Source of the DNA: Paraburkholderia edwinii
GTDB lineage: Bacteria; Pseudomonadota; Gammaproteobacteria; Burkholderiales; Burkholderiaceae
Direction of reading: 5' to 3'
Assembly (NCBI RefSeq): GCF_019428685.1
Contig: NZ_CP080096.1
Coordinates: 310,001 to 374,000, forward strand
Length of the DNA: 64,000 nucleotides
Shown: positions 15,804 through 24,584 of the stretch, piece after piece
How positions within the stretch are numbered: position 1 is the stretch's first letter
Layout: each line of letters opens with the position of its first letter
The notes under the pieces: model-generated
Database searches by the model: none
The model's input: only the letters and a program-made list of their open reading frames with translations
Told to the model about the DNA's origin: nothing
Program-made: the position numbers and the translations under genes

Positions 15804-17408
15804 TCAGCTCCGCGAATGCATCGCGATAATCTCCTGCAGATCGAGGTCATGCTCCAGCGCGTGCAATAGCTCGTCGTGAATCTGCCCTGCGCGATGGAGC
15901 CGCAACAGCTCCGCGCGCCCAGCCGCGATGGCGGAGAGCACGATGTCGTAATGTGCGCGCCTGGCTTCAGTCGGAAAGGCCTCCATATCCTCGAAGCGCT
16001 GCGTGAGCGCGGCGCGATAGGTGTATTGCTCCAGCAGACGCGGATGGATCACTTCGCCGTTCGCGTCGTGCACGAGCGGCTGAATCGCGGCAAGCTGCGC
16101 TGCCTCCAGCCGCGCCCACGCCTGCGGCTCGGTCAAGTGGCCAGACCGGCGTTCGTGGCCACGCGTCAGCGAAAGCCATGCGATTAGCGGGCCGATCGTC
16201 GCGCCCTGCAACAGCACCGTGACGAGAATCACGGCGAATCCCGCGAACAGAATGAGATCGCGACCCGGCATCGTCTCGGGCAGCGAGAGCGCGACCGCCA
16301 ATGTGACCACACCGCGCATGCCCGCCCAGCTGACGACAGTGGCCGCGCGCCAGTCCGCCGGGGCAGGTTCACCGTTACCGCTCGTCTTGCGGCCGGTGAC
16401 GCTCGCGGCGATCCACTTCAGCGATTCAACACCGAACACCCAGACGAAGCGCGACAGAATCACGACGGCGATCACCGCCGCCGTCGCGGGGCCGAGCAGC
16501 GAGAACGCGTCACCGACACCGCCGAGACGCACCGCGATGCCCCGCAACGACAGCCCGATCAGCACAAAGACAAGCGCCTCCAGCACGAACACCACGACTT
16601 GCCAGAAAGCCGTGCCGCGCATGCGCTGCGACGCCGTGAGCGCCTCGTGCTGATGCCAGCCGACGACCATCCCGCACGTGACGGTCGCGATCACGCTCGA
16701 TACGCCGAGCATCTCCCCCGCCACATAGCTGACCCAGGCCGTGAGCATCGACGTCGTGATGACGAGGTAGTCGTCTTCGAGCGCGCGCATAAGCTTTACC
16801 GCAATAAAGCCCGCGATGCCCCCAACGACAATGCCGCCGAGCGAGAGTGCCGCGAAGCTCGCGATTGCATGCGGCGCGCTAAACACGCCGCTCAACGCTG
16901 CCGTGAGCGCGAAGCGGAACAGCACGATGCCCGCTGCGTCGTTGAGCAGACTTTCGCCTTCGAGCAGCACCATCAGACGGCGCGGCAGCGCGACGCGTTC
17001 GAGCACGGCCTTGGCCGCGACGGCATCGGGAGGCGAAACCACCGCGCCGAGCGCGAAGCATGCGGCCCACGGAAGTTCCGGCACGACCAGATGCACCGCG
17101 ACGCCGACGACGAGCGTGGTGAAGCCCACCGCGCCGATCGCAAGCAGCAGGATGCCGCTCAGGTTGCGCTTGAAGTCGTCCCACACGAAAAAGTACGCAC
17201 CGTACATCAGCAGCGGCGGCAGGAACACGACGAGCACCAGTTCCGGGTCCAGCTCGAAGTTCGGCAAGCCGGGCACGAAAGCCATCGCTACCCCGCCGAC
17301 AAGCAGTGCGGCGGCGGGCGGCAGCCGCATACGCCTGGCAAGCACTTCGAGCGCGATGATCGCGATAAGCAGGACGAGCACCAGATTGAATGCAGTGACA
17401 GCGTGCAT
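15804..17408 (-). CDS. Na+/H+ antiporter, CPA1 (NhaP/YjcE-like)
   Basis: A 534-residue antiporter with about twelve helices followed by a cytoplasmic tail of roughly 120 residues. CPA1 signatures are clear: VFLPPLLMYGAYFF, SPPDAVAAKAVLE (ion-binding Asp region), LLEGESLLNDAAGIVLF and WAGMRGVVTLAVALSLP. It exchanges cytoplasmic Na+ or K+ for protons across the inner membrane, supporting pH and salt tolerance. AAGGACA precedes the ATG. The gene stands alone, with the TIGR03118-type gene upstream on the same strand after a 225-bp gap. Confidence 0.93.
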   Translation of the reverse strand: MHAVTAFNLVLVLLIAIIALEVLARRMRLPPAAALLVGGVAMAFVPGLPNFELDPELVLVVFLPPLLMYGAYFFVWDDFKRNLSGILLLAIGAVGFTTLVVGVAVHLVVPELPWAACFALGAVVSPPDAVAAKAVLERVALPRRLMVLLEGESLLNDAAGIVLFRFALTAALSGVFSAPHAIASFAALSLGGIVVGGIAGFIAVKLMRALEDDYLVITTSMLTAWVSYVAGEMLGVSSVIATVTCGMVVGWHQHEALTASQRMRGTAFWQVVVFVLEALVFVLIGLSLRGIAVRLGGVGDAFSLLGPATAAVIAVVILSRFVWVFGVESLKWIAASVTGRKTSGNGEPAPADWRAATVVSWAGMRGVVTLAVALSLPETMPGRDLILFAGFAVILVTVLLQGATIGPLIAWLSLTRGHERRSGHLTEPQAWARLEAAQLAAIQPLVHDANGEVIHPRLLEQYTYRAALTQRFEDMEAFPTEARRAHYDIVLSAIAAGRAELLRLHRAGQIHDELLHALEHDLDLQEIIAMHSRS

Positions 17409-17633
17409 GAAGTGTCCTTGGAATGGTGGTCGAATTCTTTTACGGGCAATCTTCCATCGCTGAATTTTTCGTGCAGGCAGACAATATCGACGGCGCGTGG
17501 AAATGCGTCAAGACAAGGAAATGAACGCAGATTCCAGCTTTCCTGGCAGTGCAGTTTACGCGCAGTTTCCAATTACGCGCTGAACGCGCTCCCTTCGGCA
17601 TTCCGCGCATACCATCATGGCCGATGGGCACGC

Positions 17634-18848
17634 TTACTGGTCATTCCCCTTGATCAGATCAGCCGCAACAGGCGCGAGAAATCCGAACAGCGCATTCCCA
17701 CCCGCAGCCTGACCCGAGAACGCCGTGAAGTAGAGTTGCGCAGCCGGTGCACCCGCTGCATCGAGGTTGGCCGGCGACGTATTACCCGGAGCGATGCCGC
17801 GCAATCCCGGGATGACTAACGTCTTCCCGCCGGCATTCTTCAGGAGGCCATCGAACTTCCCCGTGAACATATCGAACGCCGCAATGACGCCGCCGGACTG
17901 GCCATTCGGATCCCCCGACTGAGCGACGAGCAGGTCATGACTGAACGCGCCGAAATCCAGCGGAGCCAGCGCGACCCCATACGGCGCGTTCATGTACTCG
18001 CCATGCTCGAGATGCGCGAGCAGAACTCCCGAGGATGAAAACACGTTGACATAGCCCAAACCAGGACCCGCCATCGGACTCGTGCTTCGTCTGTCCGGAT
18101 GATAGGCATAGGTCACGACCAGATCATTGCCGACGGCCTGAATGTTGTACGGCGCAAAGCCCGCCGGCAGACGTTCGTCTTCGAATGCAACGTTATCGTT
18201 GTAGAAATGATGATCGTCGAAGCGCCATGGCGCCGCTTCGCCACGGCGCAGTTTCACGGGGCGAAAGGTCGAATCGTAGATATCGATGCGGCCGCGGCCC
18301 AAATTCGCCGCATACAGATAACGCTTGCCGTTCAGAAACGCGCTCGCGATGCCGGTATAGATCGAGCCTTGTTCACCCGTCGCGACGATTTCTGCGTGAT
18401 TCGAGGCCGGCGTTGGGCCTGTCACCGCACCGACGGCCGGATTCCAGCCGACTACCGCGCCGTCCAGTGTGCAGAACAGGAACACCGACGGCTTGCCGCT
18501 CACGAGGAAATCCGTCGGACTGTTGTTGGCGATCGTGCCCGACGGCGTTCCTGATGTCGCTTCCCTTCGCGAAGTGTGTACCGCTGGAACCGTCACGACA
18601 AGCGGGTTCTTGGTGCCGTCGCCGACGTACAACGTGCTAACGCCTGTCTGCGAATCCGATACCCACCATTCGCTACTGGAAAGGCGCGACAGGCCCAACG
18701 GACCGCCAAGTTGCGGATCGACAGAATTCGCCGCGCCCGCATTATTCGACACCAGATTCGTTTGCGTATAGCTTTGCGCCCACGCCTGTCCCATCCACAT
18801 CGACATACATACCGATACCGCGCTTACGAGCGTTAACTTCGCTTTCAT
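17634..18848 (-). CDS. Secreted TIGR03118-family protein
   Basis: A 404-residue exported protein: signal peptide ending at MGQAWA|QSY, then repeated propeller-like blades with the family's typical phrases GPLGLSRLSSSEWWVSDSQTG, FLFCTLDGAVVGWNP and APYGVALAPLDFGAFSHDLLVA. TIGR03118 proteins are uncharacterised and often occur as lone secreted genes. ATG 18848 is chosen because GGAG stands six bases upstream and the signal peptide begins there; the frame is open further upstream without coding character. The neighbouring large lipoprotein on the same strand is also a predicted propeller, but a terminator separates them. Confidence 0.82.
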   Translation of the reverse strand: MKAKLTLVSAVSVCMSMWMGQAWAQSYTQTNLVSNNAGAANSVDPQLGGPLGLSRLSSSEWWVSDSQTGVSTLYVGDGTKNPLVVTVPAVHTSRREATSGTPSGTIANNSPTDFLVSGKPSVFLFCTLDGAVVGWNPAVGAVTGPTPASNHAEIVATGEQGSIYTGIASAFLNGKRYLYAANLGRGRIDIYDSTFRPVKLRRGEAAPWRFDDHHFYNDNVAFEDERLPAGFAPYNIQAVGNDLVVTYAYHPDRRSTSPMAGPGLGYVNVFSSSGVLLAHLEHGEYMNAPYGVALAPLDFGAFSHDLLVAQSGDPNGQSGGVIAAFDMFTGKFDGLLKNAGGKTLVIPGLRGIAPGNTSPANLDAAGAPAAQLYFTAFSGQAAGGNALFGFLAPVAADLIKGNDQ

Positions 18849-19243
18849 TTTGCACTCCGCGTTTTGGGGGAATTCAAGCAACGAAACTCGAACGTATGCG
18901 ACGCGAAGGCAATAGTTGCCCCTGCGCACGCACGCAGCGTGTGGTTATCGGGAAGACCCGCTCTTGTTGGAACTGTGTAGACGCCTGTTGAGAAGCATTC
19001 TCTGGAGCAGGCAATTCGAGGCGTTCTATATCGTCAGTCGATTCTAAGATCACAACGACGCTTAGCGACGATGTCGGAAGTACATAGTTGCTATACACGC
19101 GTATCGGCAACGAGGACGTGGATGCCACCACGAACGCAAGTGCCCGCGCGATGGCCACGCGACGCGTTAAAGCCCATAAAAAAACCGCCCGACACAGTCG
19201 TCGGGCGGATTTCAACAATACGCGTGCCGCAAAGCGCGGAGAA
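18849..19243. other. Intergenic region with terminator
   Basis: Contains the minus-strand intrinsic terminator of the upstream lipoprotein gene (19178-19208) and must contain the promoter of the TIGR03118-family gene. No further gene or repeat is apparent. Confidence 0.7.
19178..19208 (-). terminator. Rho-independent terminator of the large lipoprotein gene
   Basis: On the minus strand CCGCCCGAC and GTCGGGCGG form a 9-bp perfect stem with a 6-base loop, immediately followed by seven T residues. It lies 36 bp past the stop codon of the gene at 19244. Confidence 0.93.
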
Positions 19244-21493
19244 TTACTGTCCAGGCGAACCAATCGAACTAGCGCTAGACGGTTCGGCTTTGCCGCCAAG
19301 CGAGTTAACGACTGCCGCAATATAGTTCGGCGCCGTTGTCGACGAAACCGTATCCCACACCGCGGAGACCTTCGCACCGGCATTGGTGGTAAAGACAGCG
19401 CCAGCATGATTTCCGGCTTTAACGAGGGTTGTGTCCGCACCTAAAGCCGTCGGAATCGCTACCGTCGTGCCATCTCCTTGCGCCGCATTGATCGGTGTGC
19501 CGTAGTTCATTGCAGCCGCAACATTACCGTTCGCGTCATAGACGATCACCGCATCGCCCTTACCCAAACCGATCGGATTCGCTGCATCGTTATTGACGTT
19601 CAACATTGCAACGACCGGCACCGTGTTATCGAGGTTCCATGTTGTGCGGAACGTAGCTTCGGCCGTTCCCGGCACACCTGGAACAACAACCAGATGTTCA
19701 CCCGGCGCGAGCACCGTACCGGCCACAAATGCCGCGCTATTGTTGGCATCGTTGACGTCGGCGTGATTGTCGCCCCACTTCCAGCCGGTCAGATCGATTG
19801 CGGTGCCGCCGTAGTTATAGAGCTCAAAGAAATCCTGGCCACCGTCTGCATTCGAGTTCACTTCCGAAATCAGCACGGTCGGCGCCGGCGCACCGGCTGC
19901 CGCAGTCGTGAAGCTCCGCGTGGTGCCCGCATAGGCGTTGCCATACAGGTCAGTGATCACGCCACTGGCCACTTGCACGGTATAGCGGGAGCTATCCTGC
20001 AACGGTGTCGTCAGCGTGATGCTCACCCGGCCGCCGTTGAACTTGACCTGAGTCGTGTCGTCCGCGGCCACACTACGCGTATCGGAGCCGTTGCTGATCA
20101 CGATGTTGCCCGCGCCCGCCTGCACGACCTCGCTGAACGACAGGGTCATGTGATTGCCGATGATCCCGGTCGCGCCATCGACCGGCGCAGTGTTGTTCAA
20201 AGTCGGGGCCGTGTGGTCAACGGTGCCGATCGGCTTGAACGAGAACGTCGACGGGTCGGACACGGCAACGGTATCGGCCCCTGCTGCCGTCTTGATCGCC
20301 CCTGTCGGATACGTGACGTGGTACGTGGTGCCAGCAACCATGTAGAACTTCGGATGAATCTTGACGACGTTACCGCTGAACGTCACTTGCGACGCGTCGG
20401 TCACAGGAATGGTCCGCGTATCGTCGGCGCCATTGCTGAGAACGATATTGCCCGCGCCCGCCTTCACCGCCTGATCGAACGTCAGGTAGAGGTTGCTGCC
20501 GATACCGACATTGTTTGCGCCGGTGGTCGGCTTGAAGATGGTCAGGCCTGGCAGGCTCGGCCCCGCGGCCTGTTCGCCCACCGCGTAGATCGTGCCGTCC
20601 GGGCCCATCGTCACGCCCTCGTTCTGGGCCGTGGCGCTCATATACAGGTTACTCAGCAAATTGCCGGCACGGTCCATCTCGACGATCCTGCCATCCGGCG
20701 CGCCGATGATGATGACGTTGCCGTAATCCGATGCGTTGGTGGCGACGATATTCGACAACGCGAAAACGTCGTTGAACGCGGAAAGACCGGTGTTGGCCGC
20801 ATCGAACAACGCCGGCGGATTGTCCGTGCCCGACGTGATAGGCGTACCGTTCGGTGCGGTCGCCGTCCCGGCGGCAAAATTGATTCCGGCCTGGAAGATG
20901 CTGGTGGGCTGCGACTGGCGCACGGCAATATAGCCGCCGGTTGCGGGATCGAACGTGACGCCTTCGATACCGACATTGGCAACGGTTGTACCCAATTTGA
21001 CGGACTGTACGTCTGCTCTGCTCAGCGTAGTGCCAGGCGCATAAGTGAACAGATCGACTTGACGCAGACGCTCTTCAACGAGGACGAACTTGCCGCCACC
21101 GGCATAGGTAATGCCTTCCGTGTCCTGGAAGTCGTTGGCATTGAGCGTCATGGAATCGATGACGTGACCATCGACCTTTGAAACCTGCACGACTGCGGTG
21201 CCACCATCGCCAATCACGAACAACGAATCGGTGTCCTTGTCATAGGTCACGCCGGACGCCTCTGCGTTCAGCAGGTTGGTCCCGCTCGTCGCAAACTGCA
21301 GAGGAAACATCGCTGTCTGCGTGTAGCCGTTCAGATCAATGGTGCTTTGCGGATTGGTAAATGCAAGCGAGGGCGTTTTTTGATCGGCAGGCGCGGCGTT
21401 GCCGCCACTGCTGCCACCCGTGCCACCGCCATCACCACCACATGCGCTAAGACCGGCTGCCAGGATGACGGAAATTAAGATTTTTTCTTTCAC
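19244..21493 (-). CDS. Surface lipoprotein: SdiA-regulated-like propeller, two Ig-like domains, lamin-tail-like domain
   Basis: A 749-residue protein starting with a lipoprotein signal (LAAGLSAC, lipidated Cys18) and a Gly/Ser-rich tether. Residues about 60-315 are a propeller with SdiA-regulated-like phrases (NAEASGVTYDKDTDSLFVIGD, DTEGITYAGGGKFVLVEE). Residues about 320-420 and 430-530 are two bacterial Ig-like domains sharing the repeated strand QAVKAGAGNIVLSNG / EVVQAGAGNIVISNG. Residues about 533-690 resemble a lamin-tail domain (VLISEVNSNADGGQDFFELYNYGGTAIDLTGW). The Ca-like acidic loops suggest metal-stabilised extracellular folding. Probably a surface or periplasmic adhesin-like or phosphoesterase-like protein; role unknown. 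Ends at a strong terminator. Confidence 0.8.
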   Translation of the reverse strand: MKEKILISVILAAGLSACGGDGGGTGGSSGGNAAPADQKTPSLAFTNPQSTIDLNGYTQTAMFPLQFATSGTNLLNAEASGVTYDKDTDSLFVIGDGGTAVVQVSKVDGHVIDSMTLNANDFQDTEGITYAGGGKFVLVEERLRQVDLFTYAPGTTLSRADVQSVKLGTTVANVGIEGVTFDPATGGYIAVRQSQPTSIFQAGINFAAGTATAPNGTPITSGTDNPPALFDAANTGLSAFNDVFALSNIVATNASDYGNVIIIGAPDGRIVEMDRAGNLLSNLYMSATAQNEGVTMGPDGTIYAVGEQAAGPSLPGLTIFKPTTGANNVGIGSNLYLTFDQAVKAGAGNIVLSNGADDTRTIPVTDASQVTFSGNVVKIHPKFYMVAGTTYHVTYPTGAIKTAAGADTVAVSDPSTFSFKPIGTVDHTAPTLNNTAPVDGATGIIGNHMTLSFSEVVQAGAGNIVISNGSDTRSVAADDTTQVKFNGGRVSITLTTPLQDSSRYTVQVASGVITDLYGNAYAGTTRSFTTAAAGAPAPTVLISEVNSNADGGQDFFELYNYGGTAIDLTGWKWGDNHADVNDANNSAAFVAGTVLAPGEHLVVVPGVPGTAEATFRTTWNLDNTVPVVAMLNVNNDAANPIGLGKGDAVIVYDANGNVAAAMNYGTPINAAQGDGTTVAIPTALGADTTLVKAGNHAGAVFTTNAGAKVSAVWDTVSSTTAPNYIAAVVNSLGGKAEPSSASSIGSPGQ

Positions 21494-21828
21494 GGTACTT
21501 TAAAAAAGTGGAGAAATGGGAGGGGTTAGTAAGGTCCCGCGAAAATATCCGCCTTGTGTTGCAACTTCATGACGGTCTTGTTGCATAAGCAACCAAACCT
21601 GGCGCGCCCTGGCCAGACTGATTTATGCAAAAAAAACCTCAATTGTTGTCGCCCGGACAACATGCTGAACGCCTTCACGACGCTACTGGCGTTCGCCCCC
21701 TCTCCCTACAATCAGTCACACGGTCGGTCGAAACGCGAGCAGATCGAAGCGCGCGAAATTCGTAGTCGTGCTCGTGGACCGCGCCGCCTGGTGCGGTTTT
21801 CCCCACTTAACGAACAGGACTATCGAAG
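21494..21828. other. Divergent intergenic region, two small hairpins
   Basis: No supported gene. Two short inverted repeats are visible: GTTGC-ATAA-GCAAC near 21578 and GTTGT-CGCCCGG-ACAAC near 21645, separated by an A-run. It must hold promoters for the lipoprotein and the MBL-fold gene. Confidence 0.5.
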
Positions 21829-22761
21829 ATGAGCAAAACAGCCCGCAATGTGCAGCCCGTTACCGCCAACCTCGGCAAAGAAGGTTCAGGCGAACTCGTG
21901 CCTTCCCGCTACGCCGTGCGCGTGGGTGACGTCGATGTCGTGCTGATCAGCGACGGCATTCTGCCGCTGCCGACCTCCACGATGTCCACCAACGTCAGCG
22001 AAGCGGACCGCAACGAATGGTTCGACCACCGCTTCCTGCAACGTGACATGTTCGACTGGGCGCTGAATATCGCGCTCGTGCGCAGCGGCGATCGCCTGAT
22101 CCTGATCGACTCGGGCGTGGGTGATGGTTTCGAATACTTCACGCGTGCCGGTCGATCGGTGATGCGCCTCGAAACGGCCGGCATCGATCTGGCCGCGATC
22201 ACCGATATCGTGATTACCCATATGCATATGGATCACGTCGGTGGGCTGAACGTTGAAGGCGTCAAAGGCAAGCTGAACCCCGAAGTGCGCATTCACGTGT
22301 CGGCTGCGGAAGTGGCGTTCTGGAAAAATCCCGACTTCAGCAAGACGGTGATGCCGGAAACGGTTCCTCCCGCGCTTCGCAAGGCAGCTGCAAAGTTCGT
22401 CGAACTCTACGGCGAAAACATCGTGCAGTTCGATCAGACCGTGGAAGTCGCAGCGGGTGTGACGGCACGCGTGACGGGTGGGCACACGCCGGGACACTGC
22501 GTCGTGGACGTCGCATCAAACGGCGAGAAGCTGACGTTCGTAGGTGACGCGATTTTCGAAGTCGGCTTCGACAATCCGGAATGGCAGAACGGCTTTGAGC
22601 ACGAACCCGAAGTAGCAGTGGACGTGCGTATCGCGCTGCTCAACGAAGCTGCTGAAACCGGTGCTTTGCTGGCTGCTGCGCATATCGCGTTTCCGTCCAT
22701 CGGCCACATTGCGAAGCACGGTGCAGGCTTCCGTTTCGTGCCGGTGCAGTGGGATTACTGA
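21829..22761 (+). CDS. Metallo-beta-lactamase-fold hydrolase
   Basis: A 310-residue soluble hydrolase with the zinc-binding signature ITHMHMDHVGG (HxHxDH), a second metal His in TGGHTPGHCVVD, the bridging Asp in FVGDAIFE and a late His in AAHIAFPSIGH. This arrangement is typical of the lactonase-like (AHL lactonase/AttM-related) branch of the MBL superfamily, though many members are generic esterases. The first 30 residues (after MSKTARN) look like a short leader rather than a clean signal peptide. The next gene, a MocR-type regulator, is on the same strand. Quorum-quenching activity is possible but unproven. Confidence 0.87.
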   Translation: MSKTARNVQPVTANLGKEGSGELVPSRYAVRVGDVDVVLISDGILPLPTSTMSTNVSEADRNEWFDHRFLQRDMFDWALNIALVRSGDRLILIDSGVGDGFEYFTRAGRSVMRLETAGIDLAAITDIVITHMHMDHVGGLNVEGVKGKLNPEVRIHVSAAEVAFWKNPDFSKTVMPETVPPALRKAAAKFVELYGENIVQFDQTVEVAAGVTARVTGGHTPGHCVVDVASNGEKLTFVGDAIFEVGFDNPEWQNGFEHEPEVAVDVRIALLNEAAETGALLAAAHIAFPSIGHIAKHGAGFRFVPVQWDY

Positions 22762-22974
22762 CCAGCAGCGCGGTATTCTCCAGCCTGCGGAGACGGAGGC
22801 TGAAGCTTGCTTCACTCAAAGGGCATGGACCAGTTGCAATAACGATTCATGGATCTTGGACACACGTCACGACGACGGTAGTCTGACGTGGCAGATGATG
22901 AGCCTGTGCCGTGCAGCGTCAGCGCGCTCGTGGCACGGCTTGGCTGTTTTGAAATTGTCCAGGTGTGCCAGTTC

Positions 22975-24405
22975 ATGACCGTCGTAAAGGGCCGCGAAAT
23001 TTCGCCGTTGGATCCCGCAGCAACCGAACCCATTTACCGGCAGATTTATGAACGGTTTCGCGGTGCGATTACCAACGGCGTGCTAAAACCGGGTGACCGG
23101 ATTCTCTCGGCTCGAGCGCTAAGCAAAGAACTGGGGCTGGCAAGAGGCACGATCGAAACCGCTTTCGCGTTGCTGCGCGCGGAAGGCTACATTCAGGCTC
23201 GCGGTCAGGCCGGCTCCATCGTGACGCCGGATCTCAAACCGCCCTCTCCTGTCGCAAGCCCGACTCCTCAAGTCATACGCAGCGTGGTTCGCACCAGTTT
23301 TCGGCCGGATACGGTGCTGCCATTCCAGATGGGATTGCCCGCGCTCGATGCATTTCCGCGAAAGATCTGGGCACGCCTCGGAGCACGGTGTGTACGTGCT
23401 GTGCATCCGTCCAACATGACGCATCCGTCGGTTTACGGCTTGCAGGCGCTGCGCGCCGAAATCGCCGCCTATCTCCAGGTCGCGCGTGGCATCAACTGCT
23501 CCCCTGCGCAGATATTCGTGACATCCGGGTATCGTCATACGATGGAATTGATTGGCCGTGCGTTGCTAAAGCCGGGCGATCGCGTATGGGTTGAAGATCC
23601 GGGCTATCCGCCAACGCGAGAAATTCTGAGCCTGATGCAGATTGCGGCCGTCCCGGTGGCCGTGGACGGAGACGGCATGGTCGTGACGGCGGCAATCGAT
23701 GCGGCGCCGCGGGCGCGCGCCGCCGTCGTCACGCCTGCGCACCAGAGTCCGCTGTGTGTTTCCTTGTCCCTGCCTCGGCGTCTGGCACTGCTTGACTGGG
23801 CAGCGCGCAATAACGCATGGATCATCGAGGATGATTACGACGGTGAGTACCGGTATGTCAGCCGCCCTCTGCCTGCGTTAAAGAGTCTCGATCGCGATGG
23901 CCGTGTGCTCTATGCGGGCACCTTCAGCAAGGTGCTGTTTCCGAGCATCCGGCTTGCCTATCTTGTCGTGCCCGAATCGCAAATCGACCCGTTCGAAAGA
24001 ATCATTCATGCCGTGGCGGGCGGCAGCCCCGAACTCACCCAGGCAATCGTCACCGCTTTCATCACGGAAGGCCATTTTGCCCGGCATATCCAGCGGATGC
24101 GGAAGCTATACGCCGAGCGTCGCGAAGCGACCGTGGCGGGCCTGAAAAGCGCACTGGGCAAACACATGCACATCGACACCCAACCGGGAGGCATGCATGT
24201 GATCCTGCGCTTGCCGGATCGGCAGTCGGATCGCCGGCTCGTTGCGAGCATGCGCGAAGCGGGACTATACGCAGAGGCATTGAGCGACTGGACCACGAAT
24301 TCCGGCGAAGAGTCCGCTTTGCTCCTTAGTTTTACCAACATCGATTCGCAAGCCACCGCAGAGCATCTCGGAGCGCGCATCTTGAGACTGCTATCCAACT
24401 GCTAA
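22975..24405 (+). CDS. MocR/PdxR-type regulator (GntR winged helix plus aminotransferase domain)
   Basis: A protein of about 476 residues with an N-terminal GntR-type winged helix (PIYRQIYERFRGAITNGVLKPGDRI, LSKELGLARGTIETAFALLRAEGY) joined to a fold-type I aminotransferase-like domain. The PLP-binding parts are intact: IIEDDYDGEYRY and the Schiff-base Lys in AGTFSKVLFPSIRLAY. Such regulators sense PLP, amino acids or amine metabolites and usually control a neighbouring transporter or enzyme. ATG 22975 is preferred since the domain begins there; the frame opens upstream at 22888. The likely targets are the flanking MBL hydrolase or the BBE flavoprotein, which is inference. Confidence 0.87.
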   Translation: MTVVKGREISPLDPAATEPIYRQIYERFRGAITNGVLKPGDRILSARALSKELGLARGTIETAFALLRAEGYIQARGQAGSIVTPDLKPPSPVASPTPQVIRSVVRTSFRPDTVLPFQMGLPALDAFPRKIWARLGARCVRAVHPSNMTHPSVYGLQALRAEIAAYLQVARGINCSPAQIFVTSGYRHTMELIGRALLKPGDRVWVEDPGYPPTREILSLMQIAAVPVAVDGDGMVVTAAIDAAPRARAAVVTPAHQSPLCVSLSLPRRLALLDWAARNNAWIIEDDYDGEYRYVSRPLPALKSLDRDGRVLYAGTFSKVLFPSIRLAYLVVPESQIDPFERIIHAVAGGSPELTQAIVTAFITEGHFARHIQRMRKLYAERREATVAGLKSALGKHMHIDTQPGGMHVILRLPDRQSDRRLVASMREAGLYAEALSDWTTNSGEESALLLSFTNIDSQATAEHLGARILRLLSNC

Positions 24406-24584
24406 AGCGGGTTGGACCAATACGCATTCCTGATCATGGACTAGCCATCCGACTCAAAAAAAGGAATAAGACCAGCAATCCGGCGTTCTTGTGTTGACAC
24501 CGCATTGCGCTGACGACCTGATCACCCGGCAGTTCGACGGCGGTAGTCCACGACCGATTGAATCACCACTTCAGGAACGCAACA

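Noticed and set aside
16599..17819. 406-codon plus-strand open frame opposite the antiporter gene
   Set aside because: No domain, extreme Arg/His/Glu content; antiporter motifs are on the minus strand.
19478..21181. 567-codon plus-strand open frame opposite the large lipoprotein gene
   Set aside because: The minus strand has a lipoprotein signal, repeated Ig-like strands and its own terminator; the plus frame is a compositional mirror.
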